NCBI GenBank assembly: GCA_040901795.1
Contig: JBBDYH010000039.1
Coordinates: forward strand, 1-38,691
Reading direction: 5' to 3'
DNA: 38,691 nt
Origin: JBBDYH01 sp040901795
GTDB taxonomy: Bacteria; Planctomycetota; Planctomycetia; Pirellulales; JALHPA01
Shown here: one piece after another, positions 24,851-33,037 of the stretch
Position numbering within the stretch: the stretch's first letter is position 1
Layout of the letters: the number at the start of each line of letters is the position of its first letter
Made by a program: the position numbers and the translations under genes
The notes under the pieces: generated by a model
The model's input: the letters and a program-made list of their open reading frames with translations, nothing else
What the model was told of the DNA's origin: nothing
The model's database searches: none

Positions 24851-27535
24851 TCACTCTTTCGCGAAGCGGGCATAGCCGGACGTATCCACGCGTACGTTCC
24901 ACAGTGTGGACCCGGCCGTAATGTACAAAGTTCGCAGGTCGCGGCTTCCAAAGGCACAGTTGGTCACTTCGTCGCGCGGGACGGCGATGAAGTCCAACAG
25001 CTTTCCTTCGTACGACAGAACATACACGCCCCCTTTGAACTCGTCGGTGGTCTCGTACGGCGGATTCGCCTTGTTGAATCCCGCGGCGACGTACAGGCGG
25101 TTCTGGCGGTCGATCTTGATTCCGTCGGGACCGCGGCCGGACTTCCAGTCGAAGATCAACTTGCGGCTGCCGGCATTGACCGTCCCGTCGGCGCGGAGAT
25201 CGAATCTCCATAGCTTGCGTGCGCCGCCCTTGGTGTTGTTATTGTTGTCGGCCACGAAGATGTGCTTGTCGTCAGGACTCACCAGCACGCCGTTCGGCCG
25301 GTCCACTTCGGGCGCGATGATACGGTGCACCTTACCGGGGGCATCGATCCGATACACGCCCTCGACCAGTTTGCCGTCGTCGTCGCGCAGCTCCATGCTG
25401 TCGCGATTGCCGTAGCGTGGGTCGGTGAAGTAGATCCTGCCCCGTGAGTCGATCGTGAGATCGTTCGGCGAGTTGAACTTTTTACCTTGGTAAGAATCGG
25501 CGAGCACGGTGATGGCGCCGTCGGCTTCGATCCGCGTCACGCGCCGCGCGGCAGCCTCGCATGCCAAGAGCCGGCCCTGCTTGTCGAACAAAAGGCCGTT
25601 GGATCCGCCGTCTGGCTGACGAACGACTTCGACGCTGCCGTCGGGCTTCAACCGGCTGGTGCGATTTCCACCGACGAAAAACAGGCTGTTCGTGGACGCG
25701 TCCCACGCCGGACCTTCGCCCGCGTGCTCGACGCCGCGGACTTGAATGGCCTGGGAGCTGGCTTCAATTGGTGATTGCTTTTCCGCGTTTTCCGAAGCGT
25801 TGACGGGAGCTGCCGTGTGCCGTAGTGCTCGGCCCGGCCGCGCGCCTGTATGCTTTTCGCCTTCCAGCACCACCTGCCCGTTGACGATGACGTAGGCGAT
25901 TCCTTCGTTGTATTGGAACGGCTCGGTGTACGTCGCGCGGTCGATGATCTTTTCGGGATCGAAGACAGTAATGTCGGCGAACAAGCCGGGCCGAAGCAGG
26001 CCGCGGTCGCGGATTCCAAGCTTGGCCGCATTGAGCGACGTCATCTTGCGAACGGCGTCCTCCAGCCGCAGCACCTCACGCTCGCGCACGTAGACGCCGA
26101 GCACGCGCGGGAACGTGCCGAAATTCCGCGGGTGAGGGTTGCCGCGGCGCAAGGGGCCCTCGATCGCCAGCGCCGAGCCATCCGAGCCGATCGAGCACCA
26201 GGGCTGCTGCATCGCCAGGTTCATGTCACGCTCCTCATGATGTGCGTACACGGTGCTGACCGAGCCGTTCTGTTCGATCAAGAGGTCGAACAGCACGTCG
26301 AGCGGATCGGGCGTCGGCGAAACCCCCTCGGTCCTCTTGGCAATGACCTGGTCCATCGTCATGCCGCGATACGGGTTGTCGGCGCTGACGAGCATCCGGC
26401 TCCAGTCCTTGCCGACGGCCGTGTAGTGGTTGTACCAGCCGGCGATGCCATTGTTGATGTCGTGCTTCAGCCGCTTGCGGTCGGCCGGATCTTTTAATCG
26501 GGCGAGCATCTGGTCGCGGCCCCCTTCGTGGGCCCACGGCGGAATGATGCTCGACAGGTTGTTGTTGCCGCGCGTGTAAGGGTAGACGTTGGCCTGCACA
26601 TTCACACCGCGCCCGCGGGCCTTTTCGATCAGGTCCACCACACCGCGCATCAGGCCCCACGACTGCTGGTCCGCGATTTTTATGTGAATCACATCGACTG
26701 GCACGCCCGCACGCTCGCCGATGGCAATCGCTTCGGTCACTGAATCAAAGACGCCGATGCCTTCGTTGCGGATGTGACTGGAGTAAATGCCGCCGTATTT
26801 GCGCACCGGCTCGCAGAGCGCGACGAGGTCGTCGGTCGTGGCGAGCGAGCCGGGGGGCATCATCACCTGAGTTGAAAGGCCGAAAGCGCCGTCGCGCATC
26901 GCCGCAGCGACCAGCTCCTGCATTTGGCCGATCTGCTCGGGCGTGGGCCGCTCGAACGAATCGCCCATCACACTTTGCCAGACGTTGCCGATGCCGACGT
27001 AGGAGGCGATGTTGATCGACGTCGTGGCCTCGTCGATCGCGCGAAAGTAGTCGCCGAGCTTCTTGATCTCGACCGTTCGATCACCGATCTTCACGCGCTT
27101 CGGCAGGAGCTTGCCTGTATTTGGACCGCCGGATGAGCCTTCGCCCAGGACATCAGTCGTCACACCTTGCCGAATCTTGCTCTGGGCGTTGCCGTCTTCG
27201 AAGAGCGTGAAGTCGGAATGCGAGTGCATGTCGATGAAGCCGGGCGCCACGACGAGCCCGCGGGCGTCGATCTCCCGCTTTGCACTGCCAGCCGGCACTT
27301 GGCCGATCGCAACGATCCGATCCCTCTTCACGGCGACGTCGCTCATGAACCACGGATTGCCCGTGCCATCCACGATCTTTCCGCCGCGGATGACCAGGTC
27401 GTAAGCGGGTTGATTGGCATTGGTGATCTGGAGAGCCTGCTGCGCATTTGATGGGACGAGTGAAACGCAAAACATCGCGCAAGCAAGAGCGAGCAGAACG
27501 ACGACAGCACGGCGGCTGGAATATCGAGCACTCAT
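24851..27535 (-). CDS. Exported D-aminoacylase fused to SMP-30/gluconolactonase propeller
   Basis: The protein is 894 residues from the ATG that gives a clean signal peptide (SSRRAVVVLLALACAMF). A longer TTG-started frame (to 27682) only adds repeat-derived residues. The first half (about 45-570) is an amidohydrolase of the N-acyl-D-amino-acid deacylase type: YDLVIRGGKIVDGTGNPW, then GFIDMHSHSDF with metal ligands H104 and H106, and later GSDGSA. After a short linker, residues about 600-894 form an SMP-30/gluconolactonase/LRE propeller. Its usual metal ligands are present: E607 (GEGPAWD), N691 (SPNDLTID) and D804 (GPDGIKID). Such families are normally separate proteins. Substrates are unknown; the two activities may act in sequence outside the cytoplasm. 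Confidence 0.87.
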   Translation of the reverse strand: MSARYSSRRAVVVLLALACAMFCVSLVPSNAQQALQITNANQPAYDLVIRGGKIVDGTGNPWFMSDVAVKRDRIVAIGQVPAGSAKREIDARGLVVAPGFIDMHSHSDFTLFEDGNAQSKIRQGVTTDVLGEGSSGGPNTGKLLPKRVKIGDRTVEIKKLGDYFRAIDEATTSINIASYVGIGNVWQSVMGDSFERPTPEQIGQMQELVAAAMRDGAFGLSTQVMMPPGSLATTDDLVALCEPVRKYGGIYSSHIRNEGIGVFDSVTEAIAIGERAGVPVDVIHIKIADQQSWGLMRGVVDLIEKARGRGVNVQANVYPYTRGNNNLSSIIPPWAHEGGRDQMLARLKDPADRKRLKHDINNGIAGWYNHYTAVGKDWSRMLVSADNPYRGMTMDQVIAKRTEGVSPTPDPLDVLFDLLIEQNGSVSTVYAHHEERDMNLAMQQPWCSIGSDGSALAIEGPLRRGNPHPRNFGTFPRVLGVYVREREVLRLEDAVRKMTSLNAAKLGIRDRGLLRPGLFADITVFDPEKIIDRATYTEPFQYNEGIAYVIVNGQVVLEGEKHTGARPGRALRHTAAPVNASENAEKQSPIEASSQAIQVRGVEHAGEGPAWDASTNSLFFVGGNRTSRLKPDGSVEVVRQPDGGSNGLLFDKQGRLLACEAAARRVTRIEADGAITVLADSYQGKKFNSPNDLTIDSRGRIYFTDPRYGNRDSMELRDDDGKLVEGVYRIDAPGKVHRIIAPEVDRPNGVLVSPDDKHIFVADNNNNTKGGARKLWRFDLRADGTVNAGSRKLIFDWKSGRGPDGIKIDRQNRLYVAAGFNKANPPYETTDEFKGGVYVLSYEGKLLDFIAVPRDEVTNCAFGSRDLRTLYITAGSTLWNVRVDTSGYARFAKE

Positions 27536-27568
27536 TGACTTATACCTCTGCCAGGCGGGCGACCGTAA

Positions 27569-27597
27569 ACCGCGGATACCACTGATAGCACGGATCG
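27569..27597. repeat. Tandem 9-base repeat (CNCNGATA)
   Basis: CCGCGGATA, CCACTGATA and GCACGGATC follow at 9-base intervals in the gap between the VOC gene and the D-aminoacylase gene. It is the same style of short degenerate array as at 28672-28700. In the gap (27536-27699) no other feature was seen. Confidence 0.5.
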
Positions 27598-27699
27598 CGG
27601 CGGCAATCAAATCCGCGGTAACCAAGGACGCAGGGCGACGTGCCGGCCTTCTGGCGAGACTCGAACAGCCAGTGCAGCCCAATTCCGCGATCGCTTTCC

Positions 27700-28113
27700 T
27701 CAGTAGGCCCCGCCGAAGACGAGGACGTAACCATTCGGAGCGCGTACCTCGAATTCCCAGTCACCGTAGGACTGATGCGTGAGGGGCATCTGGATGAACG
27801 GTTTCCCCTCCACGTTCTGGTACAGCGTGTTCACGCCGTCGACACGGATGTAGGCATCCCACAATCCGCTCGGGCGACGATCGCGAAGGTCGGGCTTTTG
27901 GTAGTCAGCCAAAGCGAGCAGCATGATTTCAGCGGGTCCACGCAACAAGCTCGCGAACGCGTACGGCTCTTGCTCCGGCACGGCCCCTGCCGTGCGGAAT
28001 CCCAGGTTCGCGGTGTACCAGCGGGCCGTATTGGCTACGTCGGCGACGAGGAAGGTCGGCACGGCTGACCGAATCACCACGTCTTGTTGTGGAGGTGTTG
28101 AAGCAGTTGTCAT
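27700..28113 (-). CDS. VOC family (glyoxalase/bleomycin-resistance-like) protein
   Basis: VOC proteins are small metal-dependent enzymes or binding proteins built from paired beta-alpha-beta-beta-beta modules. The 137-residue protein contains VPTFLVADVANTARWYTANLGF at about 19-40, the usual N-terminal module with its tryptophan-tyrosine, and DWEFEVRAPNGYVLVFGG at the end, the typical last strand. The glutamate in this last stretch (EFEV) is a possible metal ligand. There is no signal peptide. No Shine-Dalgarno precedes the ATG. The next gene downstream is 164 bases away, so an operon with the D-aminoacylase is possible but not evident. The substrate cannot be predicted. Confidence 0.85.
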   Translation of the reverse strand: MTTASTPPQQDVVIRSAVPTFLVADVANTARWYTANLGFRTAGAVPEQEPYAFASLLRGPAEIMLLALADYQKPDLRDRRPSGLWDAYIRVDGVNTLYQNVEGKPFIQMPLTHQSYGDWEFEVRAPNGYVLVFGGAY

Positions 28114-28159
28114 GCACGCGTGAGCGAAGTGAGGCGGTGGTTGAGGCGAGGGACAACGG

Positions 28160-28192
28160 AAGGATGAAGGATGAGCGATGGAGGATGAACGG
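28160..28192. repeat. Tandem heptamer array (AAGGATG)
   Basis: AAGGATG, AAGGATG, AGCGATG, GAGGATG and the partial AACGG form four and a half 7-base units. It resembles the nuo-operon arrays in unit length but not in sequence. Confidence 0.7.
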
Positions 28193-28603
28193 AATTGCTG
28201 CGCATTTTGGCAGGGCGCGAAAAATAATTCAAATCGCGGGTTTTGCGCAGAATTTCAATGCGCGGTATGCTCGCGGCTGGGCCGAAGTCTTTGCGGTGTT
28301 GCGATTTGCGGGAATGAGCGATCCTTGGCATCGGCGAATTATTGCGCTTTTGGTTGCGTATTATTTCGCGGCAGCGAAAGTAATGGACCGGTGAAACGCC
28401 GAAGCGCGGAGACGGCAATTGGGTAAGGGGTAAATGCGCAGAAATTGAGGCGCTTCGCGAGAGGACGACTGGCAGAAGTCGCTGTGGCGCTTGATGTTGC
28501 ATTTGTTGGCGCTCTGGCTGGAACGGGGGACTATTGGCGCTGGGTGTCACGTGTGCGGAAGGTGCGCAAAAACTGCAGGCAAATACGCGGGAGCCGGAAT
28601 GAA

Positions 28604-28630
28604 CCACGAAGGACACGGAGTCCACGAAGG
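28604..28630. repeat. Tandem 9-base repeat (CCACGAAGG)
   Basis: CCACGAAGG, ACACGGAGT and CCACGAAGG occur head to tail. Similar wording occurs in spacers of other planctomycete genomes as I recall them. Confidence 0.55.
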
Positions 28631-28671
28631 AAGGCCACGCCCGCAGTAAGGCCGCAACGATTAAAAAATAG

Positions 28672-28700
28672 CCACGGATGCACGCTGATGAACACAGATG
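28672..28700. repeat. Tandem 9-10-base repeat (CACNGATG)
   Basis: CCACGGATG, CACGCTGATG and AACACAGATG repeat a CAC-N-GATG core. It is close in sequence to the GCGCAGATG array in the PPC gene (21152-21229), so the two are probably the same family. Confidence 0.55.
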
Positions 28701-28976
28701 GGGAGAGGATAGAGGGTGCAGATGCCAAAAAGTTGCGGGCAGCGCACCGTCACTGCAGGGCGTTGTGGTCATTAGTATACCATATCAGTGGCACACTTGT
28801 CAAGCGGCAAGTTTTGTGCCGCACGCCTGTTGTGAGCCGCTCACTCCGGGGCCAGTGACGGTAGACGGCGTCTACTCGCTACATTGGTTGCCCGCCGCGC
28901 GTGTCATGTGGACCGCTTGCCGTGGTGGGGGGCGGAAGCGTGGGACCGCCCCCCTTAGGTGATTCGCGAGCGCCGT

Positions 28977-29780
28977 TCAATTGGCTGAGTGCAGCAGGTC
29001 GTAGACAGACGCGATATCCTGGCCGCCGGCTTCAAGAAAGTTGTCGCCCGCCATCTTTGGATCGAACCAGACCATCATGACTCCGACGACGTATCCCTTC
29101 TCATCGATAATCGGCGCGCCGCTGAACCCGCGAATGTCGACCGGCGGATCGAGGTCGTAGCGAAAGAGATCGCCGAACGCTCGTTCCATGACCACGCCGC
29201 GATATACGTTCTGTGTGCAGTCTTCCTGGCTATAGGGACAGCCGATCAAGTACACGGTCTCGCCGATGCGAACGGGTTCCTCGCGTAATCGAAGCGGATG
29301 GGACGGGAGTTGCTCCGCTGCCTTAATCGACAGAATGAGCCAGTCGAGGTTCTCGCGGCCGAGTCCTTGCACGCCAACGGAGTTGACTTCGACAAACGCA
29401 GCGGGCATCGTCCGCGGAAACATTCTCCAGGATTGAATCTTCTGCGTCAGTTGATCGATCGGGATTGGCGGCTCGACTCCGCCGGCCGATCCCAGAAGAT
29501 GAGCTGCCGTAGCGGCCAGCACACGATCGTCGTCGGTCCTAATCAAGAAGCCGCTGGCGCCCTGAAGTGCACTGTGTCCGTGGAATTCGGCTTGATTGGT
29601 GAGCACGATTTGCGGCCATTCTGTCTTGGGCTTCGGGATCCACGATTCGGGAACTCGATCATCGTCCTTCGCCGCTTCGGTGGCCCGGTCAACCGTAGGC
29701 GTGGCGTTATCCTTGCCGCAGCCGAAGCAGCAGGCCGCGGTCAATGCAAAAACAATCCATGGAGATAGGTAACGGTTCAT
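28977..29780 (-). CDS. Trypsin-like serine protease, probable lipoprotein
   Basis: The 267-residue protein has a hydrophobic N-terminus ending in a cysteine (FALTAACCFGCGKD), so it is probably a lipoprotein anchored outside the cytoplasmic membrane. A chymotrypsin-fold catalytic triad is visible: H94 in AATAAHLL, D146 in LDWLIL and S220 in IRGFSGAPIID. The GFSGAP context with following GYVVGV is typical of HtrA-like and related peptidases. No PDZ domain follows, and the protein is short for HtrA. The substrate is unknown. It is a single-gene unit, with about 400 bases to the divergent PQQ gene. Confidence 0.85.
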   Translation of the reverse strand: MNRYLSPWIVFALTAACCFGCGKDNATPTVDRATEAAKDDDRVPESWIPKPKTEWPQIVLTNQAEFHGHSALQGASGFLIRTDDDRVLAATAAHLLGSAGGVEPPIPIDQLTQKIQSWRMFPRTMPAAFVEVNSVGVQGLGRENLDWLILSIKAAEQLPSHPLRLREEPVRIGETVYLIGCPYSQEDCTQNVYRGVVMERAFGDLFRYDLDPPVDIRGFSGAPIIDEKGYVVGVMMVWFDPKMAGDNFLEAGGQDIASVYDLLHSAN

Positions 29781-30175
29781 TCTCGACGCTATGCAAGTAA
29801 GTCAAATTCTCCGCGATTATCGTAGCGCATGACCAGCCAGTATACCGCGGCGAGGGAATTCGCGGCGCGATCAGCAACCGCAGAATCAACTGGCGCGGCC
29901 CGGGCCACGGCGAAGCGAAGAAAAGCCGCGGATAAGGCCGCCGTCGATGATTCATTGCTGCAACTTGACAGGTCCGCGCGTCGCCTCATGCCCACGCCGG
30001 GCCGTGGGCATGCCACCCGTCACCGCTCCGTCGTCCACCCGTGGTGGGCATGCCACCAAACACAGGGCCTCATTTCACTCAATACACGATCGCGCCGCTT
30101 GTCCCAGGGGGCTTGGACCTCTACATTCGGGGAATGCACAGTCGCGGACAAACTCGAGATATAGCGGAGCTCAAC
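29781..30175. other. Intergenic region between divergent protease and PQQ genes
   Basis: The 395-base gap contains a hairpin repeat at 29988-30011, with a partly related GTGGGCATGCCACC copy near 30043-30056. Short open frames here have no recognisable product. A good ribosome binding site (GGAG, 30166-30169) precedes the PQQ gene start. No clear promoter was found. Confidence 0.55.
29988..30011. repeat. Hairpin ATGCCCACG / CGTGGGCAT
   Basis: A perfect 9-bp stem with a 6-base loop (CCGGGC). The sequence GGGCATGCCACC follows it and is repeated about 45 bases later, which suggests a dispersed repeat with two partial copies. Confidence 0.6.
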
Positions 30176-31477
30176 ATGCATTTTCGATTGACCTTGTTAA
30201 TCGTTCGGCCCATGGTTGTGGCATTTGTGGCAATAGCGACTTTTGAAACTCTAGCGAGCCCTGCACGGGCCGACTGGCCCAATTGGCGCGGGCCGAATGG
30301 CAACGGCAGCATTACAGAAGGGAACTATCCAACTTCATGGGATGCTGAGAAGGTTTCGTGGAAGTTCGAGTTGCCCGGCAAAGGCAGCTCGACGCCGATC
30401 GTTTTGGACGACCGCATTTTTGTGACCACGCCCGATGAGGGACAGGATGCCGTCTTGGCGCTTGACGTTAAGGGGAACGAACTCTGGCGCACCAAGCTTG
30501 GCAGCTTAAGCCGGGCGAAGAATCAACTTGGCTCAAGCTGCAATGCTTCGCCCGTAACGGACGGCAAGGGGATTTTCGTATATTTCCGCAGCAGCCGCCT
30601 GGCCGCACTCGAGTTGGACGGCTCGATTCGCTGGGAGAACGACCTGGCCGCAACCTACGGCCCCGAAAATCTGTTTTGGGATCAGGGGACTTCTCCGGTC
30701 GTCACCGATAAGCACGTCATCCTTGCTCGCCTGCACGGGGGAGATTCGTGGATCGCCGGTTTTGACAAAGCGACCGGCGAATTGAGTTGGCAACAAAAGC
30801 GCAACTACAAGGTGCCGCCGGAAAACGACAACGGCTACACCACCCCGGTATTCTTCAAGCACAAGGGACGCGACGCGTTTCTCGTCTGGGGCGCCGACCA
30901 CTTGACCGCCCACTCGGCCGCCGACGGTTCGCTATTGTGGAGCTGTGGTGGTTTTAACCCCAACGGGACCGGGCTTTGGCCGGCAATTTCGTTGCCCGTC
31001 ATCGCAGGCGATTTGGCGATTGTGCCCGTGGGAAGAGATGATCGGCAGCGGCAAGGACAGATCCATGCCGTGAGGCTCGATGGCAGCGGCGATGTGACCG
31101 GCACGCATCGCGTGTGGAAGCGAGAGGACATCGGCGTGTTTGTAACGTCGCCGGTCGAATACAAAGGCCGGATCTACCTCCTGCGGCCCCGAGGCGACCT
31201 CGTCTGCCTCGAGCCTCAAACCGGAGAGACAATCTGGGCGGAAGCACTGCCGCGCGGGAGGGAGAGGTACTTCGCCTCGCCGACGATAGCGGGCGGCGTG
31301 CTCTATGTGGCGCGCGAGGATGGCACGGTCTTCGTCGCCCGGGTGGACGACAAGTTTGAGCTGATCAGCGAAAACCCGATGGGCGAACGGATCATCGGCA
31401 CACCGGTAGCGGACAAGGGTCGGTTGCTGTTGCGCGGTGAAAAGCACCTGTTCTGTGTCGAGGCGGGAAAGCCTTGA
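30176..31477 (+). CDS. Secreted PQQ-like beta-propeller protein
   Basis: PQQ-like propellers of this type (related to BamB) are exported proteins of unknown role that are abundant in planctomycetes. The 433-residue protein starts at ATG 30176, with GGAG seven bases upstream and a signal peptide (LTLLIVRPMVVAFVAIATFE, then cleavage near SPARA). The frame is open upstream, but that part is repeat-derived spacer. The mature N-terminus DWPNWRGPNGNG is the characteristic opening. PQQ-type blades follow, such as VLALDVKGNELWRTKLG, IAGFDKATGELSWQQ and LVCLEPQTGETIWAE. No catalytic residues for a PQQ dehydrogenase were seen, so it is probably not an enzyme. Confidence 0.87.
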   Translation: MHFRLTLLIVRPMVVAFVAIATFETLASPARADWPNWRGPNGNGSITEGNYPTSWDAEKVSWKFELPGKGSSTPIVLDDRIFVTTPDEGQDAVLALDVKGNELWRTKLGSLSRAKNQLGSSCNASPVTDGKGIFVYFRSSRLAALELDGSIRWENDLAATYGPENLFWDQGTSPVVTDKHVILARLHGGDSWIAGFDKATGELSWQQKRNYKVPPENDNGYTTPVFFKHKGRDAFLVWGADHLTAHSAADGSLLWSCGGFNPNGTGLWPAISLPVIAGDLAIVPVGRDDRQRQGQIHAVRLDGSGDVTGTHRVWKREDIGVFVTSPVEYKGRIYLLRPRGDLVCLEPQTGETIWAEALPRGRERYFASPTIAGGVLYVAREDGTVFVARVDDKFELISENPMGERIIGTPVADKGRLLLRGEKHLFCVEAGKP

Positions 31478-31540
31478 GGTTTTCGCGCCGTGCGGGTGCG
31501 GGGTCGAGAAACCCGCGCACAACAGGGCGTGGCGCATCTT

Positions 31541-31570
31541 TTGGAGTGCGATGACTCGTCATCGCTTTGA
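31541..31570. repeat. Palindromic (REP-like) element, copy 3
   Basis: TTGGAGT is followed by GCGATGAC-TC-GTCATCGC (31548-31565) and TTTGA. It has the same stem as copy 1, downstream of the PQQ gene. Confidence 0.8.
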
Positions 31571-31633
31571 ATTTCAGTTGACGCTATGAAGTGGCGAGCC
31601 GTGTGCCGCGGACGAGCGCGGTTTGAAAAAGAC

Positions 31634-31660
31634 AGCGGCGACAAGTCGCCGCACTCCAAA
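31634..31660. repeat. Palindromic (REP-like) element, copy 4, inverted
   Basis: On the minus strand TTTGGAGT is followed by GCGGCGAC-TT-GTCGCCGC. The stem differs from copies 1 and 3 at two positions, both compensated. Together with copy 3 it forms an inverted pair around about 63 bases, just downstream of the convergent PQQ and DUF1501 genes, the same arrangement as at 9805-9918. Confidence 0.8.
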
Positions 31661-31666
31661 GGCCGT

Positions 31667-33037
31667 TCAAATCAACTCGCGCATCGGCTCGATGTCGGAA
31701 TCGACCGGGTATTGCGGCGTGCCGGCGCCGTCGAAGATGCGGTCGCGGTGCGCATCGAGGCCCATCTGGTGATATAGCGTGGCGAAGATCTCCTGGAACT
31801 TCACCGGCCGGGTGTGCGGCTCTTCGCCGTAGCGGGTGGTCTCGCCGATCACCTGGCCGGTGCGCAAGCCGCCGCAAGCCAGCAGTCCACAGTTCACCTT
31901 GGGCCAGTGATCGCGGCTGTTCATCTTGTTGAGCTTGGGCGTACGGCCAAACTCGCCCCAGACCACGACGGAGACATCTTTGTCCAGCCCGCGCTCGTGC
32001 AGGTCGCTGATCAAAGCGGTCAGACCCTCGTCGAGCATCGGGAAATCGACTTTGGATTCCACGAAGTTCATGCCGTCGCCGCCGTGCCAGTCCCAACGAC
32101 TGAAGTTGAGCGCCACGTAGCGGGCGCCGGCCTCGACGAGCCGCCGCGCGATGCAGAAATTCTCGATCATGCGCGGTGCGCCGTCGCGGCGGAAGGCTTC
32201 GTCGCTCTTGCCGTAGCGCTCCAGGATGCGCGGGTCCTCCTTCGAGAGGTCCAGCGCATCGCCTAGTTTCGAATCGGTGAGGATGCCGAGCGCCTGCTGT
32301 GTATAGGCGTCGATGCTCTGCATGCGGCCCGCCACGTCGGCGTCGCTGCGGAAGCGGTCGAACGCCTGCCGCAGCCGGTCGCGGTCTTGCAGCCGTTCCA
32401 GCGTGATGCCTTGCAGGACCATACCCTGCGGTTTTTGTCGTGGCTTGCGGCCGACGGCGTTGAACGGATTGTGGCCGGGTCCAAGAAAACCCGCCGTGCC
32501 TGGCTCGCCCCAGGTGCGATTGCCGGTGGGGTACATCAGCGCCATGTTGGCCGGCACCGCTTCGTTGGCCGGTCCGGCCAGCCGCGACACCCAGCCACCG
32601 GCGGACGGCCAACCGCCCGGCGGCGGGCGATCTTTTTTCTTGCGGCCGGTCATGCACTGATAGCCGTCATGGTCGCCGTCGGAGTCGGCGATCGTGCGGA
32701 TGATGACGAATTTGTCCATCATCTGCGCCATCTTGGGGAACAGCTCGCCGATATGAATGCCCGGAACGTTGGTGCTGATGGGCTTGTACTCGCCACGGAT
32801 CTCGGCGGGGGCCTCGGGCTTGAGGTCCCACATGTCCAGGTGTGGCGGACCGCCGGGAAGATAGATGTTGATGATCGCCTTGTTTGACGAGCCGACACCG
32901 GCCTGCGACTCGAGCGCCAGAATTTGGTTCAGCGCCAACCCACCCATGGCGGCGCCGCCGATCTGCAAAAACCCGCGCCGCGAGAGCTGATCGCAAAAGC
33001 CCCGCGCTTGATTCGCCTTCCCGAAGATCGCGAGCAT
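31667..33037 (-). CDS. Tat-exported DUF1501 protein (second copy)
   Basis: This 456-residue protein is a paralogue of the one at 19795-21129 but clearly diverged. The ATG at 33037 places a twin-arginine signal (SRRGFLQIGGAAMGG, R20-R21) at the right distance; the frame extends 18 codons upstream without support. Core segments are INIYLPGGPPHLDMWDLKPE, FSRWDWHGGDGMNF and VVVWGEFGRTPKLNK. They correspond to the family residues, and a GRKKKDRPPPGGWP loop is specific to this subgroup. No DUF1549 gene is next to it in this window, unlike the first copy. It ends 189 bases from the convergent PQQ gene. Confidence 0.9.
   Translation of the reverse strand: MLAIFGKANQARGFCDQLSRRGFLQIGGAAMGGLALNQILALESQAGVGSSNKAIINIYLPGGPPHLDMWDLKPEAPAEIRGEYKPISTNVPGIHIGELFPKMAQMMDKFVIIRTIADSDGDHDGYQCMTGRKKKDRPPPGGWPSAGGWVSRLAGPANEAVPANMALMYPTGNRTWGEPGTAGFLGPGHNPFNAVGRKPRQKPQGMVLQGITLERLQDRDRLRQAFDRFRSDADVAGRMQSIDAYTQQALGILTDSKLGDALDLSKEDPRILERYGKSDEAFRRDGAPRMIENFCIARRLVEAGARYVALNFSRWDWHGGDGMNFVESKVDFPMLDEGLTALISDLHERGLDKDVSVVVWGEFGRTPKLNKMNSRDHWPKVNCGLLACGGLRTGQVIGETTRYGEEPHTRPVKFQEIFATLYHQMGLDAHRDRIFDGAGTPQYPVDSDIEPMRELI

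Larger units (their letters stand above)
28114..28976. other. Long non-coding region with repeats
   Basis: This 863-base region lies between the VOC gene and the trypsin-like gene, both minus strand. Open frames occur on both strands, but none shows a recognisable family, a signal peptide or a plausible hydrophobic pattern. It holds a heptamer array (28160-28192), an alternating AT/GCG stretch (about 28200-28380), a 9-base array (28604-28630) and a 10-base array (28672-28700). The sequence from 28775 to 28976 shows nothing definite. Confidence 0.6.

Noticed and set aside
27536..27682. TTG-started extension of the D-aminoacylase protein
   Set aside because: It passes through a 9-base repeat array, and the signal peptide begins only after the internal ATG, so the shorter form is preferred.
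28110..28772. 220-codon minus-strand frame in the long gap
   Set aside because: It runs through tandem repeats on both ends, has no domain or signal, and has no ribosome binding site.
29829..30164. 111-codon frame before the PQQ gene
   Set aside because: It covers a hairpin repeat, is Arg/Ala rich and has no recognisable feature.
31584..32657. 357-codon minus-strand frame overlapping the second DUF1501 gene
   Set aside because: It is out of frame with the clear DUF1501 coding sequence and has shadow composition.
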